In this document: one piece after another, positions 40,570 to 50,181 of the stretch
Numbering within the stretch: position 1 is the first letter of the stretch
How the letters are laid out: the number at the start of each line of letters is the position of its first letter
The notes under the pieces: model-generated
The model's input: the letters and a program-made list of their open reading frames with translations, nothing else
Told to the model about the DNA's origin: nothing
The model's database searches: none
Translations under genes and position numbers: made by a program
Source: Spirochaetales bacterium
GTDB taxonomy: Bacteria > Spirochaetota > Spirochaetia > DSM-2461
Length of the DNA stretch: 64,000 nt
Assembly: GCA_003247135.1 (NCBI GenBank)
Contig: QKAW01000013.1
Location: 27,868-91,867 of the forward strand
Direction: 5' to 3'

Positions 40570-41548
40570 AAAAACGATAAATGAGTTACTAACAGCCTAC
40601 CCATTCCTCTCAAGCTTTCTTGAAGATAACAATATAAATTATAAAGGAAATGAAGATAAAACTTTAAGAGAGATAATTAATCTTCTTGATAAAAATGAAC
40701 AGGAAGAGTTAGCTATAAATATTCAGCAGCTTGAAGAGAATCTTGAGTCATTTATAGAGCAGATGAGTGAATTTCTTTCTGATGATGATGAAGAGGTTAC
40801 ATCAATAACAATTTTTCCGGGAACAGACAAATCCGGGGCTCCTGAAAAATATGAGAGTCTGGAACTTAAAAAAGGTGAAATTGTCTGCATCGTCGGGCCA
40901 ACAGGTTCCGGGAAGAGTAGACTTTTAGGTGATATAGAGTGGGTAGCACAGAATGACACACCAACAAAGAGAAGAGTTCTTGTTAATAACAGTGTGCCAG
41001 ATTCAAAATGGAGATTCTCAATTTCCGATAAACTGGTTGCTCAGCTATCCCAGAATATGAACTTTGTTATGGATCTTACAGTTGAAGAATTTGTAACCCT
41101 CCATGCCGAAAGCCGAATGATTGAAGATATTGAAGATACAGTTAAAACAATAATAAGTAATGCAAATAATCTGGCAGGGGAGAGATTTAGTAAAGATACT
41201 CCGATTACAAGTTTAAGTGGTGGTCAATCCCGAGCTTTAATGATTGCAGATACCGCGACTTTAAGTAAATCACCTGTTATTTTAATCGATGAGATTGAAA
41301 ACGCAGGGATAGACAGAAAAAGAGCCCTGGATCTTCTACTTGCAGAGGATAAAATTGTTCTATTAGCAACCCACGACCCGACACTTGCACTATTAGGCAA
41401 TAGGCGAATTGTTATTAAAAACGGTGGAATTGATAAAATAATTGAGACTTCAGAGGAAGAGAGAGAGATTCTTGCTGAACTTGAAGTTTTAGATAAAAGA
41501 CAGATGCAGTTAAGAAATGCTTTAAGGCATGGGGAAAAACTGCAATAA
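40556..41548 (+). CDS. Soluble ABC-type ATPase with N-terminal DUF1858/ScdA_N-like domain
   Basis: Walker A GPTGSGKS, signature LSGGQSRA, Walker B VILIDEIENAG, H-loop THD. GTG start at 40556 overlaps the previous gene. Confidence 0.85.
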   Translation: MSPSRKTINELLTAYPFLSSFLEDNNINYKGNEDKTLREIINLLDKNEQEELAINIQQLEENLESFIEQMSEFLSDDDEEVTSITIFPGTDKSGAPEKYESLELKKGEIVCIVGPTGSGKSRLLGDIEWVAQNDTPTKRRVLVNNSVPDSKWRFSISDKLVAQLSQNMNFVMDLTVEEFVTLHAESRMIEDIEDTVKTIISNANNLAGERFSKDTPITSLSGGQSRALMIADTATLSKSPVILIDEIENAGIDRKRALDLLLAEDKIVLLATHDPTLALLGNRRIVIKNGGIDKIIETSEEEREILAELEVLDKRQMQLRNALRHGEKLQ

Positions 41549-41562
41549 GAGGAGAAATAAAA

Positions 41563-41802
41563 ATGCATGATGGATGTTCTGGATCATTTACCAACGGACA
41601 ACAGGTAGTTGATAAGATAAGAATGATGGGGTTTGCAACTGAAACAATGCCAGTTCCATTAATAATAGAGTGTGCCGAATGTGGGGAATCATTTGTAATG
41701 AAAACTTTTGAAGGTAAATGCCAGTGTGGAGTAGTTTATGGTGTTACACCATGCTCCGCAGGGGATGCAGCAAACGTTAAGCCTGCAGGAAAGAATTACT
41801 AA
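41563..41802 (+). CDS. Small Cys-rich zinc-ribbon-like protein
   Basis: 79 aa with MHDGCSGSF, CAECGESF, CQCGVVYG. AGGAG RBS, 14 bp after the ABC ATPase gene. Confidence 0.7.
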   Translation: MHDGCSGSFTNGQQVVDKIRMMGFATETMPVPLIIECAECGESFVMKTFEGKCQCGVVYGVTPCSAGDAANVKPAGKNY

Positions 41803-41805
41803 AAA

Positions 41806-41833
41806 AAAGGGAGAGTTTCGTACTCTCCCTTTA
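41806..41833 (+). terminator. Rho-independent terminator closing the four-gene cluster
   Basis: AAAGGGAGAGT-ttcgt-ACTCTCCCTTT. Confidence 0.8.
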
Positions 41834-41876
41834 CTATTTATAATAAATATATATTTTATTCATAATCAGCAATAAA

Positions 41877-41888
41877 ATTGTTGACAAT
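41877..41888. promoter_or_regulatory. Candidate GntR operator ATTGT-TG-ACAAT overlapping a TTGACA -35-like element
   Basis: Perfect inverted repeat upstream of the enolase-superfamily gene; TTGACA at 41881-41886. Confidence 0.5.
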
Positions 41889-41986
41889 TTACAATAAAAG
41901 ACTGTAAATTATATAAACAATAAAATATTCTAATTTATATTTTACTGTAAGGTGAAGAATTATTAATAAGATAAGAGGTTATTGCT

Positions 41987-43087
41987 TTGGAAAATAGAAT
42001 AATAAAAGAGATTAAAACTGGTTATTATCTAATACCATTAGATGAGCCATTAGTTGATGCAGAACATGGATCTCAGGCAAATTTCGAGATAATTACAGCA
42101 ACAATTATTTTGGAAGACGGAAGTGAAGGTACAGGTTATACCTATACCGGTGGTTATGGTGGTCAAGCAATTCTAGGTATGATAGAACAGGATCTTATTC
42201 CGGCTTTAATAGGAAAAGATGCTACAGCTGTTGAGAATTTAAATGAAGATATTACAGTTAGAGTTAACTATGTTGGTCGTGGTGGAATCTCTTCATTTGC
42301 TGTTGCTGCTATTGATATAGCTTTATGGGATTTAAGATGTAAAGCAGCAAAACTCCCATTATGGAAGTTCCTTGGTGGAAAAAGCAATGAGGTTGAGTGT
42401 TACTATGGTGGTATTGACTTAGGTTATAGCCAGGAGAAACTTCTTGATAATATTAAAAAACAAATGGCTAAAGGTCACAATGCTTTTAAAATTAAACTTG
42501 GGAAAAAAGAACTACAGGAAGATATAGACAGAACAGCAGCAGTTAGAAAACTTATTGGTCCAAGCATGAAACTAATGGTAGATGCAAATGCATCATGGGA
42601 CGTTCAGACTGCAGTAAGAGCTTCTGCTGAGTTTAAAAAACTGAATATTTTATGGCTAGAAGAACCAATTGAAGCAAGAGATTACGAAGGTTATGCGGAG
42701 TTAAACAGAAGATGTGAAGTTCCAATTGCTATGGGTGAAAATCTTCACTCATTACTACAACACAGATACGCTATGCAATTGGGAAGAATTGATTTTCCAG
42801 AACCGGATGCATCAAACCTAGGTGGAATTACTGGTTGGTTAAGAGTTGCAAACCTTGCAAAAGCATTTAACCTTCCTGTTTGTACACATGGTATGCAAGA
42901 ACTTCACGTTAGTCTTTTAGCAGCCATTCCACATGCAGGTTTTATGGAAATCCACTGTTTCCCAATCGATAGATATACAAAAAGACTTGTAGAAGTTAAG
43001 AATGGAATTGCAACAGCACCGGACACTATTGGTATTGGTGTAGAGTTCGACTGGGAGAAACTTGCCCCATATAATGCAAAAAAATAG
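41987..43087 (+). CDS. Enolase-superfamily (mandelate racemase subgroup) dehydratase or cycloisomerase
   Basis: KIKLGKK KxK motif, DANAS / EEPI / GEN metal ligands, CTHGMQE His motif. TTG start. Confidence 0.85.
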   Translation: MENRIIKEIKTGYYLIPLDEPLVDAEHGSQANFEIITATIILEDGSEGTGYTYTGGYGGQAILGMIEQDLIPALIGKDATAVENLNEDITVRVNYVGRGGISSFAVAAIDIALWDLRCKAAKLPLWKFLGGKSNEVECYYGGIDLGYSQEKLLDNIKKQMAKGHNAFKIKLGKKELQEDIDRTAAVRKLIGPSMKLMVDANASWDVQTAVRASAEFKKLNILWLEEPIEARDYEGYAELNRRCEVPIAMGENLHSLLQHRYAMQLGRIDFPEPDASNLGGITGWLRVANLAKAFNLPVCTHGMQELHVSLLAAIPHAGFMEIHCFPIDRYTKRLVEVKNGIATAPDTIGIGVEFDWEKLAPYNAKK

Positions 43088-43116
43088 AGGTATTATAAAG
43101 AGGGAGGTTCAACCAG

Positions 43117-43725
43117 GTGTTAGGAGATCAGGTTTTTTATACAATTTCTGAGCAGATTGTGCAGCAGATTAAAAATGATATTTTTAATGGTAAACTTCAA
43201 CCCGGAGAGAGTCTTCGGGAAGTTCCTATGGCTAAAAAATACAATGTTAGCCGTGGGCCGGTTAGAGATGCATTAAAAGTTCTGTCTAAAGAGGGTTTTT
43301 TAATTGCAAAACCCAATGTAGGAGTTACTGTTGCACCACCACCAAGTGATGAAGTTGTTAAAGAGATTATAGTTTTAAGAAGACAGTTAGAAAGATTTGC
43401 TCTTTACAATACATTGGATAATTATACCGCTGAAGATATAGATACTCTAAAACAGATTATGTCAAAAATGCGGGAAGCTTGTGTACAAAATGATAATAGG
43501 GCATTCGTAACAATGGATCTTAATTTTCATAAAGAGATTGTTAAAAAACATGATGACAGACATCTTTTGGGAATTTGGAATGAACTCGTATTTAGGATGA
43601 TGTTTAATTATAATCGTTTAACACATCTTATGGATAGTTGCGAAGAGCATGAAAACATTCTTCGAGCTATTGAATCAAAGAATATTGAACTTGCTATAGA
43701 GTTATTGGAAAAAAATATTCAATAA
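43117..43725 (+). CDS. GntR family regulator, FadR/FCD subfamily
   Basis: wHTH (LQPGESLREVPMAKKYNVSRGPVRDALKVLSKEGFL) and C-terminal FCD-like helices. GTG start. Confidence 0.9.
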   Translation: MLGDQVFYTISEQIVQQIKNDIFNGKLQPGESLREVPMAKKYNVSRGPVRDALKVLSKEGFLIAKPNVGVTVAPPPSDEVVKEIIVLRRQLERFALYNTLDNYTAEDIDTLKQIMSKMREACVQNDNRAFVTMDLNFHKEIVKKHDDRHLLGIWNELVFRMMFNYNRLTHLMDSCEEHENILRAIESKNIELAIELLEKNIQ

Positions 43726-43759
43726 ATAAAGCATTTTCTATCACACTTTAGGGGGTTTT

Positions 43760-44728
43760 GTGAAGAAGTTTAAAGTTTACGTAACTGATTATGAATATGC
43801 AACATTAGAGTATGAAGAGAGAGAGATTGCAAAAATTGATGCAGAGTTTATACCTCTGCAGTGTAAAACTCCTCAGGATGTAATAGAGCAGGCAAAGGAT
43901 GCCGATGCACTATTAGTACAGTATACACAAATTACCAGAGAGGTTTTTGAAAATCTTAAGAACCTTAAAATTGTTTCAAGATATGGTGTTGGTGTTGACT
44001 GTGTAGATATTCAGGCTGCAACTGATAACGATGTAATAGTTGTTAATGTTCCGGATTATGGAATAGCTGAAGTTTCAGACCATGCTGTAACCTTACTTTT
44101 AAATGTTATTAGAAAAATTACTTATTTGGCAAATGACGTTACAAATGGTGGTTGGGATTTTAAAATTGCTGTACCTATTACACGACTGAACCAGATGACT
44201 CTGGGAATAGTTGGTTTTGGTAGAATTGGACGTGAATTTTTAAATAAAACTAAGCCATTTGGTTTCAATATTCTTGTTTTTGATCCATTTGTAGAGAAAG
44301 AAGAGATAGAGAAATGCGGTGCAACAAAGGTTACTTTTGAAGAACTTATTGCACAATCTGATGCTGTAAGTATTCATGCTCCTCTTTATAAAAAGACACA
44401 GTACCTATTTAATAAGGATGTGTTCAGTAAAATGAAAAAAGGTTCATACATTGTAAATACAGCAAGAGGCGGCCTAATAAATCAGAATGATCTTGTTGAA
44501 GCAATTGAATCAGGAATTATTGCCGGTGCAGGACTTGATGTATGTGAAACTGAACCACTGCAAAAAGATCATAAACTTAGAACAATGGAACAGGTTGTAA
44601 TTACTCCACATATTGCCTGGTACTCAGAAGAGGCTAAAGTAGATTTACAAAGAAAAACAGCTGAAGAAGTTGTTCGTGTATTAAGTGGTCAAGAGCCATT
44701 AAACCCAAGAAATAATAAGGAATTTTAA
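43760..44728 (+). CDS. D-isomer-specific 2-hydroxyacid dehydrogenase
   Basis: GIVGFGRIGREF Rossmann motif, VNTARGGLINQNDL, ITPHIAWYSEEA. Confidence 0.88.
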   Translation: MKKFKVYVTDYEYATLEYEEREIAKIDAEFIPLQCKTPQDVIEQAKDADALLVQYTQITREVFENLKNLKIVSRYGVGVDCVDIQAATDNDVIVVNVPDYGIAEVSDHAVTLLLNVIRKITYLANDVTNGGWDFKIAVPITRLNQMTLGIVGFGRIGREFLNKTKPFGFNILVFDPFVEKEEIEKCGATKVTFEELIAQSDAVSIHAPLYKKTQYLFNKDVFSKMKKGSYIVNTARGGLINQNDLVEAIESGIIAGAGLDVCETEPLQKDHKLRTMEQVVITPHIAWYSEEAKVDLQRKTAEEVVRVLSGQEPLNPRNNKEF

Positions 44729-44729
44729 T

Positions 44730-45746
44730 ATGTCAGAAGAATTAATGAAAAGCATAGTATATGAAGGTGCTAATAAAATAGCTTATAAGAAAACTGCAAA
44801 ACCAGTTCCAAAAGATGGAGAGGTTTTAATTAAAGTTGCATATACAGGAATTTGTGGAACAGATTTAAATATATATAAAGGTGCTCACCCAAGAGCGACT
44901 GCTCCATTAATTATTGGGCACGAGTTATCAGGTACTATTGAGGGTGATTTCCCAGGGTTTAAAAATGGAACTAAAGTAACAGTTAGACCATTAATTTTCT
45001 GTGGAGAGTGTATTCCATGTAAAACAGGTCGAAGCCATGTTTGTAAATCATTAAAGTTATACGGAATTGATACAGCTGGTTCATTTGCAGAGTATTTAAC
45101 TGTAAAAAGCGAGATGGTTCACAAAATGCCGGATTCTATCGATCTAAAATTAGCAGCTTTTGCAGAACCAATGGCGGTTGGTGTTCACGCTGTTGAAGCT
45201 TCTGGTGTTACAAAGGATTCAAAAGTTGTTCTTTTTGGAGCAGGGACAATTGGTCTTGCTACAGCAGCAGCTTTAAAACTTTTAAAAACAGACAACATTT
45301 TAATAGTTGAACCAAATGCATATAGAATGAAGATTGCAAGAGAGCTAGGGTTTACAGTTATAGATGCTGTAAATGCAGATGTAATGGCAGAAGTTATGGC
45401 TTTTACTGATGGAAATGGTGCTGATTTTACAATTGATTGTGCAGCTCATCCATTAGTATCTGTTCAATTGTCAAAACTGACAACAGTACACGGTACAATT
45501 GTAATTGTTGGTGCATATAAAGAGCCAGCACCTTTTGACTTCTTAACAGTTATGTTTAAAGAGTTAACAATTAAGGGTGTTCGAGTTTATGAGCCAAAAG
45601 ATTTTGATAAGGCAATTGAACTATTAAACAGTGATTTTGACTTCGAAAAAGTTTTAACTCATGTTTTAGAACCGGAACAGGCTCAGGAAGGGTTTGATGT
45701 ACTATTAAGCGGCGGAGAGGCTGTTAAAGTACTATATAAATTTTAA
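44730..45746 (+). CDS. Zinc-dependent medium-chain alcohol/polyol dehydrogenase
   Basis: GICGTDLNIYKG, GHELSG, CGECIPCKTGRSHVC structural zinc motif. Confidence 0.9.
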   Translation: MSEELMKSIVYEGANKIAYKKTAKPVPKDGEVLIKVAYTGICGTDLNIYKGAHPRATAPLIIGHELSGTIEGDFPGFKNGTKVTVRPLIFCGECIPCKTGRSHVCKSLKLYGIDTAGSFAEYLTVKSEMVHKMPDSIDLKLAAFAEPMAVGVHAVEASGVTKDSKVVLFGAGTIGLATAAALKLLKTDNILIVEPNAYRMKIARELGFTVIDAVNADVMAEVMAFTDGNGADFTIDCAAHPLVSVQLSKLTTVHGTIVIVGAYKEPAPFDFLTVMFKELTIKGVRVYEPKDFDKAIELLNSDFDFEKVLTHVLEPEQAQEGFDVLLSGGEAVKVLYKF

Positions 45747-45766
45747 TTAGGGAGTTACAGATATAC

Positions 45767-46525
45767 ATGAAATTATTTGATTTAACAGGAAAAAAAGCAA
45801 TTGTTACAGGTGGAACCAGAGGACTTGGAAAAGGTATGGTTGAAGGATTATTAGAAGCTGGAGCTGAAGTAGCAATTATTGGTGTTTCCGGAAAAGTTTT
45901 TGAAACAGTAGAAGAGTTTAATGCAAAAGGTTATAAAACCCACGCTATTCAGGGAGATATTGGTCAGAAAGATCAGATCGAAAATATTTTTAACGAAGCA
46001 GTAAAAAAACTTGGTGGTGATCTGGATATTATGGTTAATGCTGCTGGTATTCAGAGAAGAAACAAGTGTGAAGATTTTACATTAGCAGACTGGGAAGATG
46101 TTATTGATGTAAATCTTACATCTCTATTTTTATTCTGCCAGCATGCAGGTAGATTAATGATAGCTAAAGGTAAAGGAAAAATTATTAACGTTGCATCAAT
46201 GTTAAGTTTCTTTGGCGGTCAGACAGTTCCTGCTTATGCTGCAAGTAAAGGTGGGGTAGCACAGTTAACAAAAGCACTATCAAACGAGTGGGCATCAAAA
46301 GGTATTAATGTTAATGGTATAGCTCCTGGTTATATGGCAACAGATATGAATACTGCTTTAGTTGCAGATGAAGCAAGAAATGCACAAATCCTATCTAGAA
46401 TACCTCAAGGAAGATGGGGTAACGGTGATGATATGAAGGGTATTACAGTATTCCTGGCATCTGATGCTTCAAACTACTTCAATGGAGCAATTATTCCGGT
46501 AGATGGTGGTTACTTAGGTAAATAA
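45767..46525 (+). CDS. SDR-family oxidoreductase (gluconate 5-dehydrogenase/KduD-like)
   Basis: TGGTRGLGKG, NAAG, YAASKGG catalytic motif. Confidence 0.9.
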   Translation: MKLFDLTGKKAIVTGGTRGLGKGMVEGLLEAGAEVAIIGVSGKVFETVEEFNAKGYKTHAIQGDIGQKDQIENIFNEAVKKLGGDLDIMVNAAGIQRRNKCEDFTLADWEDVIDVNLTSLFLFCQHAGRLMIAKGKGKIINVASMLSFFGGQTVPAYAASKGGVAQLTKALSNEWASKGINVNGIAPGYMATDMNTALVADEARNAQILSRIPQGRWGNGDDMKGITVFLASDASNYFNGAIIPVDGGYLGK

Positions 46526-46537
46526 ATAAAACTTATG

Positions 46538-46574
46538 GACAGTGGTGGTTTTAGGGCTATCACTGTCTTTTTTT
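46538..46574 (+). terminator. Rho-independent terminator
   Basis: GACAGTG ... CACTGTC followed by T7. Confidence 0.7.
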
Positions 46575-46593
46575 ATAAATAGGAGAAAATATT

Positions 46594-49056
46594 TTGCAAA
46601 GTAGTAGAGTTCAGTTTAATGATAATTGGAAATTTATTGAATCAGAGGATTCAGATAATTATTTAAAGGATATAGATGATTCTTCCTGGAGAATTTTAAC
46701 TGTACCCCACGACTGGAGCATAGAAAAATCCTATGATAGAGAAAATTGTAACGGAGCAACAGGTTATTTACCTGGTGGTATCGGTTGGTATAGAAAGCAT
46801 TTTAAAATAGATTTCTCCGAAGATAAAAAATATTTTATACATTTTGATGGAGTTTATAATAATTCGGAAATATGGTTGAACAATAATAAAATTGGAATTC
46901 ATCCATACGGGTACTCTCCATTTTATTTTGATTTAACCGAGTATATTAATAAAGATGGTAATGAAAATGTTCTTGCCGTTAAAGTAGATCGATCAAGGTA
47001 TATTGATAGTCGATGGTATTCAGGTTCCGGGATCTACAGAGATGTTGAGTTTATAGAAGTTTCAAAACTTTATATACCGGTTTGGGGTAGTTTTATTACA
47101 ACACCGGAAGTAGGGCATGATCATGCTTTACTAAATATTACCCTTGATTGTGTAAACGATTATAATAGCGATAAAAAAGCAGAACTAAAAGTAAAAATAT
47201 ACGATAATGAAAACAACCTTGTTTTAGAAGATTGTACAGACATTGCAATTGGAAAAAACAGCAAAAAAACTACAGAACTTAAATTAAAACTAAATAACCC
47301 AAAAATATGGGATTTGGATAATCCATACTTATACAGGGTAGAGTATTCTATTTTAGAAAATAATCATATAGTAGATATTTACTCAACAACCTTTGGTGTA
47401 AGAACATTTAGTTTTAATCCAGATAACGGCTTCATTTTTAATGGAAAAAACATAAAAATTAAAGGTGTTTGTATTCATCATGATGGTGGTCTTGTTGGAG
47501 CAGCAGTGCCAAAAGATGTCTGGAAAAGAAGATTATTAACTCTTAAAGAAGGTGGGTGCAATGCCTTAAGAATAGCCCACAATCCAGCATCTTCAGAACT
47601 TCTGGCTCTATGCGATGAACTAGGTATGCTGGTTCAGGATGAGTTTTTCGATGAGTGGGATAATCCAAAAGATAAAAGATTAAATGGAAACGAACAGCAT
47701 GATGATTATGTTTCCAGAGGCTATGCAGAATTCTTTCAGGAATGGGCTGAGACAGATCTGAAAAATACTATGCTAAGCCACAGAAATCATCCATCTATTT
47801 TTCAGTGGAGCATTGGAAATGAGATTGAGTGGACATATCCAAAAACTGTTGAAGCAACAGGTTTTTTTGGTGCCAAGGCTTCAGGAAACTACTTCTGGAC
47901 CCTGCCTCCAAATACAATTGAAGAGATAAGAAAGTCCATAGAAGAGAACTCAAATGAGAAATATGATATTGGTCGAACAGCACAAAAACTTGCCAAGTGG
48001 ACTAGAGAACTGGATACAACAAGACCAGTAATAGCTAACTGTATTCTACCATCAGCTAGTCTGGAGTCAGGTTATGCTGATGCTCTGGATATTGTTGGTT
48101 TTAGTTACAGAAGGGTAATGTACGATTACGCCCATAAGAACTACCCGAATAAAGTATTTATGGGGACAGAGAATCTGGGGCAGTGGCATGAGTGGAAGGC
48201 TGTAATGGACAGGGATTTTATCTCCGGGACTTTTTTGTGGACAGGCATTGACTATCTGGGTGAAGCACATAGACATAAGTGGCCACAAAAAGGAACTTAT
48301 AGTGGCCTTCTTGATTTTGCAGGATTCGAAAAACCCTCCTACTATATGTATAAATCTCTATGGTCAGAAAAACCATCAATTTATATGGTTTCAAGAACAG
48401 AGGATAAGTCATCTTTTAAAGTAGCTGAAAACGGTGAGATTGTTGAAAAGAAAGAGGGAGCCTGGGAGACACTTCTATGGGTTTGGGATGATGTAAATTT
48501 ACACTGGAATTACAGTGAAGGTGAAGGCACAATAGTAGAAGTTTATTCAAATTGTCAGAGTGTTGAACTCTTCTTAAACGGAAAATCACTTGGTGAAAAA
48601 AAGCTTAATAGTTTTATAGATCACATTTATAAATGGTTTGTACCTTTTTCAAGTGGAGAGTTAAAGGCTGTTGGAAAATATGGAGAAGAACAGGCTGAAT
48701 ACTGTATAAAAACCAACGGAGAAGTTGCAGGTATAACTTTAACAGAAGATAGAAGAGAGCTAAATGCAAACGGTTTGGATTGTGTACATATTGTGGCACA
48801 GTTAGTCGATTCCAATGGTAACCCTGTAACAAATAAGGAAGAAGAGATCAAGTTTGAAATAACAGGTAGTATCAAAAACCTTGGAGTGGACAACGGAAGC
48901 AGATTTAATGTTTCTGATCATAAAACTGATAGGGTAATGACAAATATAGGGAAAGCATTAATTATTCTTCAGGCTGATAATATCAAAAACAGAGTTAATG
49001 TTAAGGCTATATCCTCTAAAGTGGAAAGCGAAGTTTTAGCAATAAATATAAAATAG
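46594..49056 (+). CDS. Glycoside hydrolase family 2 (beta-galactosidase-like), no signal peptide
   Basis: [17 protein letters not shown] acid/base motif, [17 protein letters not shown] start. Confidence 0.92.
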   Translation: MQSSRVQFNDNWKFIESEDSDNYLKDIDDSSWRILTVPHDWSIEKSYDRENCNGATGYLPGGIGWYRKHFKIDFSEDKKYFIHFDGVYNNSEIWLNNNKIGIHPYGYSPFYFDLTEYINKDGNENVLAVKVDRSRYIDSRWYSGSGIYRDVEFIEVSKLYIPVWGSFITTPEVGHDHALLNITLDCVNDYNSDKKAELKVKIYDNENNLVLEDCTDIAIGKNSKKTTELKLKLNNPKIWDLDNPYLYRVEYSILENNHIVDIYSTTFGVRTFSFNPDNGFIFNGKNIKIKGVCIHHDGGLVGAAVPKDVWKRRLLTLKEGGCNALRIAHNPASSELLALCDELGMLVQDEFFDEWDNPKDKRLNGNEQHDDYVSRGYAEFFQEWAETDLKNTMLSHRNHPSIFQWSIGNEIEWTYPKTVEATGFFGAKASGNYFWTLPPNTIEEIRKSIEENSNEKYDIGRTAQKLAKWTRELDTTRPVIANCILPSASLESGYADALDIVGFSYRRVMYDYAHKNYPNKVFMGTENLGQWHEWKAVMDRDFISGTFLWTGIDYLGEAHRHKWPQKGTYSGLLDFAGFEKPSYYMYKSLWSEKPSIYMVSRTEDKSSFKVAENGEIVEKKEGAWETLLWVWDDVNLHWNYSEGEGTIVEVYSNCQSVELFLNGKSLGEKKLNSFIDHIYKWFVPFSSGELKAVGKYGEEQAEYCIKTNGEVAGITLTEDRRELNANGLDCVHIVAQLVDSNGNPVTNKEEEIKFEITGSIKNLGVDNGSRFNVSDHKTDRVMTNIGKALIILQADNIKNRVNVKAISSKVESEVLAINIK

Positions 49057-49070
49057 GTAGTGGAGTTTTT

Positions 49071-50144
49071 ATGAGTAAAAAAGAGAGTTTAGCAACAAAA
49101 CGTGCAAGAGAGAGAGGTTACTTTGATAAAGGGCCAGACTGGTACTGTGAATTCAGATATGAAAATTGTACCGGAGATTTTGAACCGGAGGAGGGTGTTC
49201 ATAGACGAGACCCTAGTAGTGTTCTTTTAATTGATGGAGTTTACTATACTTGGTACTCAAAATCCTATGGTGCACATGTTGGTTTTGGTACAGGAGATCT
49301 TGATGCAAAAGTATTTCCATGGGACTATACAGAGATCTGGTATGCGACATCAACTGATGCTGTAAAATGGAAAGAAGAAGGCATTGCTGTTGGTAGAGGA
49401 CCAAAAGGCAGTTACGATGAGCGAAGTGTATTTACACCTGAAATCCTACACCATGATGGTATGTTCTATCTTGTTTATCAATGTGTGGAAAATCCCTATG
49501 TTAATAGAGTAAAAGAGACTATCAGCATGGCAATTGCCGATAATCCTCATGGTCCATGGAAAAAAGTAGATGGACCTATTTTACAACCATCTACAAATGG
49601 AGTTTGGAAAGGTGATGTTGATAACAGATTTTTAGTTGAGGAACAGGGTGATTTTGATAGTCATAAGACCCACGATCCTGTACTATTCTACTTCAATGAC
49701 AAATATTACCTATACTACAAAGGTGAGAGAATGGGTGAACAGATGTACATGGGTGGTCGAGAGACTAAATGGGGCGTTGCTATTTCAGATCAACCAGAAG
49801 GTCCTTATGTAAAATCTGAGTATAACCCAATCTCAAATAGTGGTCATGAAACACTTTTATGGCAGTATAAAGGTGGTATGGCTGGTCTTTTATGTACTGA
49901 TGGTATGGAGAGAAATACTATGCAGTATGCAAAAGATGGTATCAACTTCGAGATCATGGGTGGTATAAAAGGTACTCCGGAAGCTGCAGGGCCGTTTAGA
50001 ACTCCAAATACCGATGACAGACCATTAGCAGGTGTAGAATGGGGCTTAACTCACAATGTTCACTGTAAGTGGAACTACATCATGCGATTTAAAGCTGATG
50101 AAAATACAAAGAGACCATACGTTACAAAAACAATGTATGAATAA
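49071..50144 (+). CDS. GH117-like glycosidase (3,6-anhydrogalactosidase family), no signal peptide
   Basis: [85 protein letters not shown] resemble the remembered GH117 pattern. Confidence 0.75.
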   Translation: MSKKESLATKRARERGYFDKGPDWYCEFRYENCTGDFEPEEGVHRRDPSSVLLIDGVYYTWYSKSYGAHVGFGTGDLDAKVFPWDYTEIWYATSTDAVKWKEEGIAVGRGPKGSYDERSVFTPEILHHDGMFYLVYQCVENPYVNRVKETISMAIADNPHGPWKKVDGPILQPSTNGVWKGDVDNRFLVEEQGDFDSHKTHDPVLFYFNDKYYLYYKGERMGEQMYMGGRETKWGVAISDQPEGPYVKSEYNPISNSGHETLLWQYKGGMAGLLCTDGMERNTMQYAKDGINFEIMGGIKGTPEAAGPFRTPNTDDRPLAGVEWGLTHNVHCKWNYIMRFKADENTKRPYVTKTMYE

Positions 50145-50178
50145 CAATAAGGCCTGCTTAAATGCAGGCCTTATTGTT
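50143..50178. terminator. Bidirectional terminator between convergent genes
   Basis: AACAATAAGGCCTGC-ttaaat-GCAGGCCTTATTGTT, perfect 15-bp stem. Confidence 0.9.
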
Positions 50179-50181
50179 TAA

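Noticed and set aside
38612-41548. A standard ABC importer (SBP plus ATPase)
   Set aside because: No permease gene, no signal peptide on the SBP-like protein, and a GTPase lies between them; the standard call does not fit.
49071-50144. GH43/GH32 arabinosidase-type call for the five-bladed propeller
   Set aside because: The EEGV.RRDPSS, THDPVL and SGHE pattern fits GH117 better, although a search is needed.
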